From Arcobacter sp. UBA7394 (GTDB lineage Bacteria > Campylobacterota > Campylobacteria > Campylobacterales > Arcobacteraceae), in assembly GCA_002470185.1 (NCBI GenBank), contig DKNG01000053.1:1-6669 (forward strand): a DNA stretch of 6,669 nucleotides, in the 5' to 3' direction. The position numbers and the translations under genes are program-made. Of this stretch, positions 1 through 5,698 are shown in pieces (position 1 is the stretch's first letter; every line of letters starts with the position of its first letter). The notes beneath the pieces were generated by a model. It saw only the letters and a program-made list of their open reading frames with translations, did no database searches and was not told the origin of the DNA.

Positions 1-902
1 TTTTTATTGTTTAGTTCTTCTTCTAGTTCTGCATACTCAACAAGTAGTGAATCCATAGCAAAATGATAGTCAAAAGCCATAGCTCCTTTATCATTGATTA
101 CTTTTTTTATGAATATCCAGTTATCAAATATCTTTGCCCAAGATCTTTTTTGTTCACCTGTTCTACAAAAAGTATTGATAATAGATTTCCATCTAAATAG
201 TGCAAAATATGCTTGATGACTAGACCAAAGCTCAGCAATCCACCAATCCTCATATTTTGGAAAACCGTGAAAGTTACACTTTGGAGGAGTTTTACCATCT
301 TCACTTTTTTCTGTGAAGTTCTCTTTTAATACTGATAAAAATACAGAGAAATGTAGTATTAGTACTGGTATTTTAAAGTTAAGCATCTCTAGTTCACTAA
401 TATTTCCATCTTTTGTATTTTTTAGAAGGTCTTTGAATTCAGCTTTTATTATGCCTAATTTATCTGCTAGTTCTTTATGGTCTTTTAGATTTAATTCTAG
501 GGATTTTACAGCTACTTCAAAAAGCTCTTTATCTTCGAAGTTTATATTCTCAGGTAATTCATCTATAATCATCATAGCTTCAAGTTTTTGATCGTCACTT
601 CTTTCTTTGCTATTTTTGATTCGCATATTTTGCTCTTCAAAATATTTTTTTCTTCTTACTGCTTCTTCTAGTCTTTCTTTCTCTGCTAGTTCTTCTTGGT
701 CTTGTTTTAGAAGTTCTTCAAGCATGAGTTTGTGTTTAGTTAATAACTCTTGTGCCTCATCTAGTTTTGTTTCAGCAGAAGCTAGAGCTACTCTGGATAG
801 TTTATGCTCACCTGATTCATGATCAGCTAGTTGTTTTCTCTCAAACTTTACTCTTTCTTCTTCTGTCTTGATTAGTTCTTCTAAGGCTATAAGGCTATTC
901 AT
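1..902 (-). CDS. Hypothetical coiled-coil protein, C-terminus cut off by the window edge
   Basis: An uninterrupted reading frame of 300 codons runs from ATG at 902 to the left edge with no stop, so the protein is partial. I do not recognise the family. Residues 1-110 are rich in Glu, Lys, Leu and Gln and have a coiled-coil character (for example LEELLKQDQEELAEKERLEE). Residues 115-175 are helical and charged. Residues 205-290 look globular and aromatic, with Trp at 220, 221, 226, 238, 255 and 262 and single Cys at 209 and 246. A new Glu-rich helix starts near 288. I see no signal peptide or clear membrane segment, so it is probably cytoplasmic. The gene follows the transposase-derived gene by only 31 bp in the same direction, which suggests co-transcription. 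A GGAT sequence about 6 bases before the ATG is a weak ribosome binding site. Shorter frames inside this region on the opposite strand or in other frames are shadows. Confidence 0.85.
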   Translation of the reverse strand, partial: MNSLIALEELIKTEEERVKFERKQLADHESGEHKLSRVALASAETKLDEAQELLTKHKLMLEELLKQDQEELAEKERLEEAVRRKKYFEEQNMRIKNSKERSDDQKLEAMMIIDELPENINFEDKELFEVAVKSLELNLKDHKELADKLGIIKAEFKDLLKNTKDGNISELEMLNFKIPVLILHFSVFLSVLKENFTEKSEDGKTPPKCNFHGFPKYEDWWIAELWSSHQAYFALFRWKSIINTFCRTGEQKRSWAKIFDNWIFIKKVINDKGAMAFDYHFAMDSLLVEYAELEEELNNK

Positions 903-933
903 TTTTTATCCAGTTAAAAATTATTTACTTGTA

Positions 934-1575
934 TTATATCTTAATATGTGTCAATAATATTTGTATTTGTTCATCTTTGCTGTAATTAAATCGAAACTCA
1001 CACTCTTTAAGATAGTAGAAAAAATGTTCTTCTTTTATACCCTTGTATTTTTTGAGATTTTCTTCTAAAAAAAGCCAAAATCTATATAAATTTGTTTTAT
1101 ATGACTCTTTTGAATGAATTTTGTGCCAGTTTAGATACTGCTCAAAGTTTTCATTATTACTCTCTTTTCTATTTATTAGTTTGGGCATTAGTAGGGTATA
1201 GACTTTTCCATTTGAGTAAAAGCCCATAATATTAATAGCTTCATATAAGGATTTTATTTTTTTATTTTTTTGTCTTTGATTAAAGTAGTAGTACTCTTCA
1301 TATTCATTATAGTCTTTGATAGTATTATTGTATTCATCTTCTAAAAACTTAGCAATATTGTATCTATATTCATCATATCTGTCTTTTATAGTTCGATAGT
1401 TTACTCCCATCTCTTTTGATAACTCTAGAGCTGTTTTATTTTCACAAAATGCAGTTTTTATTAGTCTGTCTTTTTCTAGTTTTTTTAGGGAATACTTTTT
1501 TGTACATTTTTTACATTTGATGTAATCATCTTTTAGTTTATAAAAGTTTGTGTTATCACAGTTTGGACATTTCAT
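934..1575 (-). CDS. Zinc-ribbon/HTH protein derived from an IS1016-type (IS1595 family) transposase, probably catalytically dead
   Basis: The protein has 213 residues from the chosen start. Residues 3-24 form a zinc ribbon (C3-x2-C6 and C21-x2-C24). Residues about 37-75 form a helix-turn-helix (ALELSKEMGVNYRTIKDRY). The C-terminal part resembles the ISXO2-like DDE domain of IS1016 transposases, clearest in NGKVYTLLMP (122-131), TNLYRFW (161-167) and EEHFFYYLKECEFRFN (182-197). Measured against the IS1016 sequence as I remember it, the first catalytic Asp is Glu (around 93-94), the segment carrying the second Asp is missing (about 28 residues short), the Asn is kept (N162) and the catalytic Lys is Glu (around 171). 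It is therefore more likely a DNA-binding protein than an active transposase. An in-frame ATG at 1620 would add 15 residues. I prefer 1575 because the zinc ribbon starts there, GGGAT precedes it, and the 5' extension overlaps a conserved regulatory element (1606-1626). No terminal inverted repeats were seen. Confidence 0.8.
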   Translation of the reverse strand: MKCPNCDNTNFYKLKDDYIKCKKCTKKYSLKKLEKDRLIKTAFCENKTALELSKEMGVNYRTIKDRYDEYRYNIAKFLEDEYNNTIKDYNEYEEYYYFNQRQKNKKIKSLYEAINIMGFYSNGKVYTLLMPKLINRKESNNENFEQYLNWHKIHSKESYKTNLYRFWLFLEENLKKYKGIKEEHFFYYLKECEFRFNYSKDEQIQILLTHIKI

Positions 1576-1605
1576 ACTATATTTTATCCCTTTTTTTCTA
1601 TTTTT

Positions 1606-1626
1606 GTTCAAAAGATACATAAGAGT
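1606..1626 (+). promoter_or_regulatory. 21-bp upstream element, transporter copy
   Basis: The element begins GTTCAAAA, has G at 1614 and ends ATACATAAGAGT. A copy at 4483-4503 upstream of hypB is identical at 20 of 21 positions (A instead of G). It lies about 49-69 bases upstream of the start of transcription predicted for the transporter, a usual place for an activator. On the other strand it lies in the leader of the transposase-derived gene. The protein that binds it is unknown. Confidence 0.65.
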
Positions 1627-1632
1627 AACATG

Positions 1633-1668
1633 AAAATTAGTTTAACTTTATTTTGTTTAATATATACT
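1633..1668 (+). promoter_or_regulatory. Predicted promoter of the nickel transporter gene
   Basis: The -10-like hexamer TATACT is at 1663-1668. AAAATTAG at 1633-1640 lies exactly 22 bp before it, and the same AAAATTAG-N22-TAWACT arrangement occurs before hypB (4509-4544). The sequence between is T-rich, as is common in Campylobacterota promoters with weak -35 regions. The predicted start of transcription is near 1675. An overlapping minus-strand TATATT (1664-1659) may serve the divergent transposase-derived gene. Confidence 0.55.
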
Positions 1669-1677
1669 ACAAAAAAT

Positions 1678-1691
1678 TGAATAATCATTCA
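1678..1691. promoter_or_regulatory. Inverted repeat operator candidate TGAAT-N4-ATTCA, transporter copy
   Basis: TGAAT (1678-1682) and ATTCA (1687-1691) form a perfect 5-4-5 dyad. The same dyad, with a different 4-base centre, occurs upstream of hypB at 4553-4566. It lies just after the predicted start of transcription and one base before the ribosome binding site AAGGTG (1693-1698), which suits a repressor. The 5-4-5 layout is compatible with CRP/FNR-like or TetR-like regulators; the sequence does not decide which. Confidence 0.6.
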
Positions 1692-1703
1692 TAAGGTGAA
1701 AAT

Positions 1704-2345
1704 ATGGAATCAATAGGATTACTTTTAATATTTTGGTATGGAATTTTACATGCATTTGGACCAGACCATCTAACAGCAATTGCAGATTTTTCTATTGGAA
1801 AAAATAGAAGAAAAACAATGACAATTACAACGATGTTTGCTATAGGTCATGGTGTGTCTTTATTTATCTTTGCTAAGATTTTAGAAACGTACAATATCTC
1901 AGAGGATATTCTTGGATATGGAGATATTATCTCTGCATTAGTAATTTTTGGAATGGGTGTATATTTACTATTTTTAGTATTTACAAACAGAATCAACTTA
2001 AACAAGCACGTTCATGATGGAGTGGAGCATGTTCATATCTATTTTGGAAAAGAACATACGCACTCAAACAAAGATGTTACATCAGCATTCACAATAGGTA
2101 CACTTATGGGAATAGGTGGAGTTAGAGGAATGTTAGTTACTTTAGGTTTAGTTGAAGCAGCTAGTGTTGACTTCTCAATGGTATTGGCATTTACTTTAGG
2201 TGTTATGCTTATATTTATTGGTTTTGGTGCAGTTATTTTATATATCAATAGTAACTTATTAAAGTCAATAAAAAATATCAAAAGAGTATTTACATTTGCT
2301 GGGCTTGTTTCTTTAGTAGTTGGGTCTAATATTTTACTTGGATAG
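1704..2345 (+). CDS. NicO/UreH-like nickel (cobalt) transporter
   Basis: This is a 213-residue inner-membrane protein with about six membrane segments (roughly 4-29, 38-60, 72-95, 127-150, 157-182 and 192-212). The first segment carries HAFGPDH (H16 to H22), the HX4DH metal signature of nickel/cobalt permeases. GHG with H49 follows in segment 2, and GIGGVRG lies at 136-142. The loop between segments 3 and 4 is His-rich (H102, H104, H109, H111, H118, H120) and probably binds metal. Such proteins import Ni2+ or Co2+; export cannot be excluded from sequence alone, since related RcnA proteins are exporters. The nearby hyp genes and a promoter layout shared with hypB favour nickel uptake for [NiFe] hydrogenase. 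AAGGTG lies five bases before the ATG. The gene is transcribed alone and is convergent with the chemoreceptor gene. Confidence 0.88.
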   Translation: MESIGLLLIFWYGILHAFGPDHLTAIADFSIGKNRRKTMTITTMFAIGHGVSLFIFAKILETYNISEDILGYGDIISALVIFGMGVYLLFLVFTNRINLNKHVHDGVEHVHIYFGKEHTHSNKDVTSAFTIGTLMGIGGVRGMLVTLGLVEAASVDFSMVLAFTLGVMLIFIGFGAVILYINSNLLKSIKNIKRVFTFAGLVSLVVGSNILLG

Positions 2346-2361
2346 ATTTATTATGCAATGA

Positions 2362-2380
2362 GCAAGTTTTAAAAACTTGC
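2362..2380. terminator. Hairpin at the convergent junction, possible bidirectional terminator
   Basis: GCAAGTTTT (2362-2370) and AAAACTTGC (2372-2380) are perfect inverted repeats of 9 bp around a single A. The stem overlaps the stop and last codons of the chemoreceptor gene and lies 16 bases after the transporter stop. Neither strand has a T-run directly after the stem, and the inner A/T pairs would open as the loop, so it is not a textbook intrinsic terminator. I see no better one in the 23-bp gap between the two genes. Confidence 0.4.
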
Positions 2381-4309
2381 CCATTCATCTTCACTATCTT
2401 TTTTTGAATTATTTTTTTCTATTACTCTTTTTTCTGTTTTAACAGCTGTTCTATCTTCTTCTTTATTTTCTATTACTTTAGCCTTTACACTATCTTTTCC
2501 TATAAACTCTTTATCATTTGCATTTGAAACGACAAGTTTAGCAATAGTATCTGTTTGTACTGCAACTGTATAAGTTTGATTTGCAATTCTTGCATTTTGT
2601 TGTGTTTGTCTATCTAGTGAATTTACAGCATCATTAATTTGTTCAATTCCTGATAACTGTTCTTTACTAGATGATTCAACATTTTTGATTAGATCAATTG
2701 TTTTAGTGATATTTTCATTTAGATCTTTATATCCATGAATCATATCTTCAGATATTTTTTTACCTTGGTCAGCTTTTTGTGTAGCACTCTCTACTAAATC
2801 TTTAATCTCTTTTGCTGCTTCTGCTGATCTGCTTGCAAGATTTCTAACCTCTTGTGCAACTACTGCAAAACCTTTACCAGCTTCACCTGCTGTGGCTGCT
2901 TCAACAGCAGCATTTAGAGATAGAATATTTGTTTGGAATGCAATTTGATCAATTACTGTAATTGCTTCATTAATTGCATTTACTTCATTATCGATTTCAT
3001 TCATAGCGTCTGTTGTTTGATTAGCTAATTGTTCTCCAGAAGATACTGAGTTTGTAACACTTGAAGCTAGTTGTGACATTTGTACAATATTATTAGTATT
3101 ATTAGAAATATTGCTTGTGATTTGTTCAATTGCTGCGGCTGTTTCTTCTAAAGCTGCTGCTGCTTCATTTGAGTTTTTATTTAGAGTATCTACATTTTCT
3201 AGTAATACAACACTACTTTCATCTAGTGTTAAACCATTTGATTTATTCTCAACTAACATATCGTTGATAATATCAGCTAAATTATTCAATCCTACAGTAA
3301 CACCACTATTACAACCTTTGATTCTGTGTGTAAAGTCAAGTTTAGCATATCTCTCAAGTGCGTGTGAAATATCATTGATATTAGTACAAACTCTTAATTG
3401 TAAACTCATTAACATATCATTTATATGTCCTCTTAGACTTTCTAAACTGTCTGATTCAGCTTCATGATCTAATCTTTTATCTAAGTACCCATCTTTGATT
3501 TTCATAACTACATCATGTATTTCTGATAAAAATACATTATCTGAATCAATAGTAGCTTTAGTTTTAATAATATTAGTATTTACAACTTTAGCCATTGCTC
3601 CAAACTCATCATTTATAGAATCATCAAGCATCTGTACATTTGTATTCTCTTTATTTACATAAGAGAAGAATGACAATAATCCTTTTTGGAAGTTATTAAT
3701 AGAGTTAATTAACTGTTTTGATAAAAGTGTAGAGAATATGCTAAAGAACAAAATAGCAAGTACTGCAATACATAGTAATACTTCTTCCATAGTTTCAACA
3801 GCATTTTCTTTAAGTACAACAGCGTTTTCACTAATATGTGCTAATTTCTTCTCAAGACTAAGTCCAACTTGAACCATTTTTTTTATGATTGATTTAACTT
3901 CTTGACTCTCATCTTTTATACCATTTTGGTAATCAGTGATTCTAAGAGAAGCAAATTTATCAAAGTAGTTTATATACTCTTTTGATAGCTCTAAAATTTC
4001 ATTTGAAAGTTTAATATTCTCACTTTCTGTTAGATTTGGTTTTAATTTTGTAACGGAGGTGTTAAGTTCTGCAAAATCTACTCTTACTTTTTGAGCTGTT
4101 CTATCACTAGGTGATCTTAAAAACTGGTAAACAGAAATTCTTCCTTTTAAAACTTGTTGGATAAAAATATCTGTTTGAATAACAGTATTTGCTCTTTTCT
4201 CAGAGATACTATTAAAATAACTAAAAACAAAAGCAGAAATAATTACAATTAGAATAAATACTATAGGTAATAGCATTAATTTCATCTTTGTAGAAACATT
4301 TCTTAACAT
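2369..4309 (-). CDS. Methyl-accepting chemotaxis protein with several HAMP units and a CheR-binding tail
   Basis: This is a 646-residue membrane chemoreceptor. The first membrane segment is at about 11-32 and the second at about 177-197. The periplasmic part between them (33-176) is predicted helical, like four-helix-bundle sensors; its ligand cannot be read from sequence. HAMP or HAMP-like units follow at about 198-250, 262-315 and 316-352. The signalling hairpin spans about 375-595, with its conserved tip at 452-482 ([20 protein letters not shown], then [14 protein letters not shown]). After a charged, flexible linker (596-640) the protein ends in EWASF, which fits the x-[HFYW]-x-x-[HFYW] pentapeptide that tethers CheR and CheB. 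AAAGGAG lies five bases before the ATG at 4309. The gene sits between two nickel/hydrogenase loci but on the opposite strand. An FNR-like box lies upstream, so regulation by oxygen or respiratory state is possible. The product would pass signals through CheW and CheA. Confidence 0.95.
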   Translation of the reverse strand: MLRNVSTKMKLMLLPIVFILIVIISAFVFSYFNSISEKRANTVIQTDIFIQQVLKGRISVYQFLRSPSDRTAQKVRVDFAELNTSVTKLKPNLTESENIKLSNEILELSKEYINYFDKFASLRITDYQNGIKDESQEVKSIIKKMVQVGLSLEKKLAHISENAVVLKENAVETMEEVLLCIAVLAILFFSIFSTLLSKQLINSINNFQKGLLSFFSYVNKENTNVQMLDDSINDEFGAMAKVVNTNIIKTKATIDSDNVFLSEIHDVVMKIKDGYLDKRLDHEAESDSLESLRGHINDMLMSLQLRVCTNINDISHALERYAKLDFTHRIKGCNSGVTVGLNNLADIINDMLVENKSNGLTLDESSVVLLENVDTLNKNSNEAAAALEETAAAIEQITSNISNNTNNIVQMSQLASSVTNSVSSGEQLANQTTDAMNEIDNEVNAINEAITVIDQIAFQTNILSLNAAVEAATAGEAGKGFAVVAQEVRNLASRSAEAAKEIKDLVESATQKADQGKKISEDMIHGYKDLNENITKTIDLIKNVESSSKEQLSGIEQINDAVNSLDRQTQQNARIANQTYTVAVQTDTIAKLVVSNANDKEFIGKDSVKAKVIENKEEDRTAVKTEKRVIEKNNSKKDSEDEWASF

Positions 4310-4352
4310 ACGGGCTCCTTTAAAATAATATAACGTATAAAATTACATGATT

Positions 4353-4366
4353 TTGACATAAATCAA
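4353..4366. promoter_or_regulatory. FNR/CRP-like box TTGAC-ATAA-ATCAA upstream of the chemoreceptor gene
   Basis: The sequence differs at one position from the known FNR consensus TTGAT-N4-ATCAA; read on the minus strand it is TTGAT-TTAT-GTCAA. Its centre is about 50 bases upstream of the chemoreceptor ATG. A minus-strand TATATT at 4332-4327 would place the box near -40, as in FNR class II activation, but would leave a leader of only about ten bases. TATACG at 4339-4334 is an alternative -10. The box is more than 200 bp from hypB, so the chemoreceptor is its likelier target. Confidence 0.45.
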
Positions 4367-4369
4367 GCT

Positions 4370-4396
4370 TAATATTGCATGAAAATATCAATATAA
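4370..4396. promoter_or_regulatory. Dyad TAATATTG-N11-CAATATAA of unknown role
   Basis: The arms (4370-4377 and 4389-4396) match at 7 of 8 paired positions, with a perfect 6-bp core ATATTG/CAATAT. The 11-bp spacing resembles that of Helicobacter pylori NikR sites (TATWATT-N11-AATWATA), but the arm sequence differs. In DNA this AT-rich such a dyad can arise by chance. Confidence 0.25.
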
Positions 4397-4482
4397 TTAA
4401 TAAAAGTAATAAAATATTCTTGTAAAAATAATTTTTTGATACATAATTTTTATATTATTAGTTCAAACAAAAACTAAAATTG

Positions 4483-4503
4483 GTTCAAAAAATACATAAG
4501 AGT
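4483..4503 (+). promoter_or_regulatory. 21-bp upstream element, hypB copy
   Basis: This is the second copy of the element at 1606-1626; the only difference is A at 4491. It lies about 48-68 bases before the predicted hypB start of transcription, nearly the same place as in the transporter promoter. Its first seven bases, GTTCAAA, also occur at 4461-4467, exactly 22 bp upstream (about two helical turns), which may mark a second, weaker half-site. Confidence 0.65.
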
Positions 4504-4508
4504 TAAGA

Positions 4509-4544
4509 AAAATTAGAATAGATTTATATATTTTGAGCTAAACT
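4509..4544 (+). promoter_or_regulatory. Predicted promoter of hypBCD
   Basis: AAAATTAG (4509-4516) is followed after exactly 22 bp by TAAACT (4539-4544), the counterpart of TATACT in the transporter promoter. The predicted start of transcription is near 4551. TATATT at 4527-4532 matches the general -10 consensus better and is an alternative, but it does not keep the shared spacing. TATAAAT at 4580 is too close to the ATG. Confidence 0.5.
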
Positions 4545-4552
4545 TTTAAAAA

Positions 4553-4566
4553 TGAATGAATATTCA
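4553..4566. promoter_or_regulatory. Inverted repeat operator candidate TGAAT-N4-ATTCA, hypB copy
   Basis: TGAAT (4553-4557) and ATTCA (4562-4566) repeat the dyad found at 1678-1691. Because the centre here is GAAT, a perfect 10-bp palindrome TGAATATTCA is also present (4557-4566). Flanking bases agree as well: CAA follows here and TAA follows in the transporter copy. The site lies eight bases after the -10-like TAAACT and 20 bases before the ribosome binding site AAAAGGA (4587-4593). Confidence 0.6.
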
Positions 4567-4599
4567 CAATTAAAAAGAATATAAATAAAAGGAATATAT

Positions 4600-5403
4600 A
4601 TGTGCCAAGATTGCGGATGTAGCATAACAGATCACCACCACTCACACGACCATGACCATAGTCATGAACACACTCACGATCATTCACATGGAAATGATAG
4701 TGCAAGCCACCAAGCTGCACATGATACATTACATCATAATCCACAGTTAAATGATACGAAAACTATTTCAGTTATCAAAAAGATTTTAGATAAAAACGAC
4801 CACGAAGCTTCTCATAATAGAGCTCACTTTGATAATCATGGAGTTTTAGGTATTAATTTAATGTCTAGTCCAGGAAGTGGAAAAACTACACTTTTAGAAA
4901 ATATTGCTGATATGGTAGATTTTAAATTCTCAGTAGTTGAGGGAGATTTAGAAACTTCAAGAGATGCAGATAGATTAAAAGCTAAAGGTATTGAAGCAGT
5001 TCAAATACAAACAGGTTCAGCATGTCACTTAGATGCATTTATGGTTCATAAGGGTTTACATGATATCAAGCTTGATAATTTAGATGTATGTTTTGTAGAA
5101 AATGTAGGAAACTTAGTATGTCCTGCTTCTTATGATGTTGGAACTCATTTAAATATAGTACTTGTTTCTGTGCCTGAGGGAGAAGATAAAATTGCTAAAT
5201 ATCCAGTGATGTTTAGAGCGGCTGATTTAATCCTAATTACTAAAACAGATTTATTACCTCATTTTGAATACAATATTGAAAATGAAAAAGCAGATGCTAG
5301 AAAACTAAAACCAAACGTAGATATCTTAGAAGTAAATATCAAAGATAAAGAGTCTTTACAAAGAGTAATTGACTGGATTGAATTCAAAAGAAAGATGAGA
5401 TAG
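4600..5403 (+). CDS. hypB: Hydrogenase nickel incorporation GTPase HypB
   Basis: HypB is the GTPase that, with HypA, delivers Ni2+ to the large subunit of [NiFe] hydrogenase in the cytoplasm. The 267-residue protein starts MCQDCGC, the CxxCxC high-affinity nickel site. A His-rich storage tail follows, with 15 His between residues 12 and 46. The G domain has Walker A SSPGSGKT (89-96), EGDLETSRDADR (114-125), ENVGNLVCP (167-175), PEGEDK (192-197) and TKTD (214-217) for guanine recognition. The G-domain metal ligands C142, H143 and C174 are all present. An unusual run of His at 68, 72, 76 and 80 lies in the linker helix before the G domain. AAAAGGA precedes the ATG. The gene heads hypBCD; the shared promoter suggests co-regulation with the nickel transporter at 1704-2345. 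Confidence 0.97.
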   Translation: MCQDCGCSITDHHHSHDHDHSHEHTHDHSHGNDSASHQAAHDTLHHNPQLNDTKTISVIKKILDKNDHEASHNRAHFDNHGVLGINLMSSPGSGKTTLLENIADMVDFKFSVVEGDLETSRDADRLKAKGIEAVQIQTGSACHLDAFMVHKGLHDIKLDNLDVCFVENVGNLVCPASYDVGTHLNIVLVSVPEGEDKIAKYPVMFRAADLILITKTDLLPHFEYNIENEKADARKLKPNVDILEVNIKDKESLQRVIDWIEFKRKMR

Positions 5404-5407
5404 AAGT

Positions 5408-5689
5408 ATGTGTTTATCAATACCATCAAAAATAAAAAGTATAGATAGTGAAACAAACACTTGTATAGTTGATACTATGGGAGTTGAAAGAGGGGCTTCT
5501 TTAGACTTAATCGACCAAGATGTAGTTGTTGGAGATTATGTACTTTTACATATTGGTTTTGCTATGAATAAAATCGATGAAGAAGATGCAATGGAATCAC
5601 TAAAAGTCTATAGAGAAATCATAGACAAGATGGAAGAAGAGGATAGGTTAGCTGCCATCGCTGAATCTGAAAACTGCCCAAATCGATAA
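5408..5689 (+). CDS. hypC: [NiFe] hydrogenase maturation chaperone HypC
   Basis: HypC is a small chaperone that binds HypD while the Fe(CN)2CO group is assembled and then carries it to the hydrogenase large-subunit precursor. The 93-residue protein has the family start MCLSIP; Cys2, exposed after Met removal, is the functional residue. It also has the conserved HIGFAMNKIDEEDA (48-61). Length is typical for the family, with a slightly extended acidic C-terminus. The start lies four bases after the hypB stop with only a weak purine-rich ribosome binding site (GATGAGATAGAAG), so translation is probably coupled to hypB. Confidence 0.96.
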   Translation: MCLSIPSKIKSIDSETNTCIVDTMGVERGASLDLIDQDVVVGDYVLLHIGFAMNKIDEEDAMESLKVYREIIDKMEEEDRLAAIAESENCPNR

Positions 5690-5698
5690 AGGTTTAAT

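Noticed and set aside
107..304. Minus-strand open frame of 65 codons
   Set aside because: It lies in another frame within the longer coiled-coil gene, which is open to the window edge and has the better protein-like composition.
313..822. Plus-strand open frames rich in Ser, Phe and Leu at 313-591 and 607-822
   Set aside because: They are antisense to the coiled-coil gene on the minus strand and have the low-complexity composition typical of shadows of Glu/Lys-rich coding DNA.
1576..1620. Start of the transposase-derived gene at the upstream ATG (1620)
   Set aside because: It has no clear ribosome binding site, adds a basic stretch before the zinc ribbon and overlaps the 21-bp conserved regulatory element.
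934..1620. An intact, mobile insertion sequence
   Set aside because: No flanking inverted repeats or target duplications were seen and the catalytic residues appear lost.
2686..2705. TTGAT-like half-sites resembling an FNR box within the chemoreceptor gene
   Set aside because: The spacing is 3 rather than 4 and the site lies inside a coding region; it is probably chance.
3111..3467. Plus-strand open frame of 118 codons
   Set aside because: It is a shadow of the conserved signalling and HAMP regions of the chemoreceptor gene.
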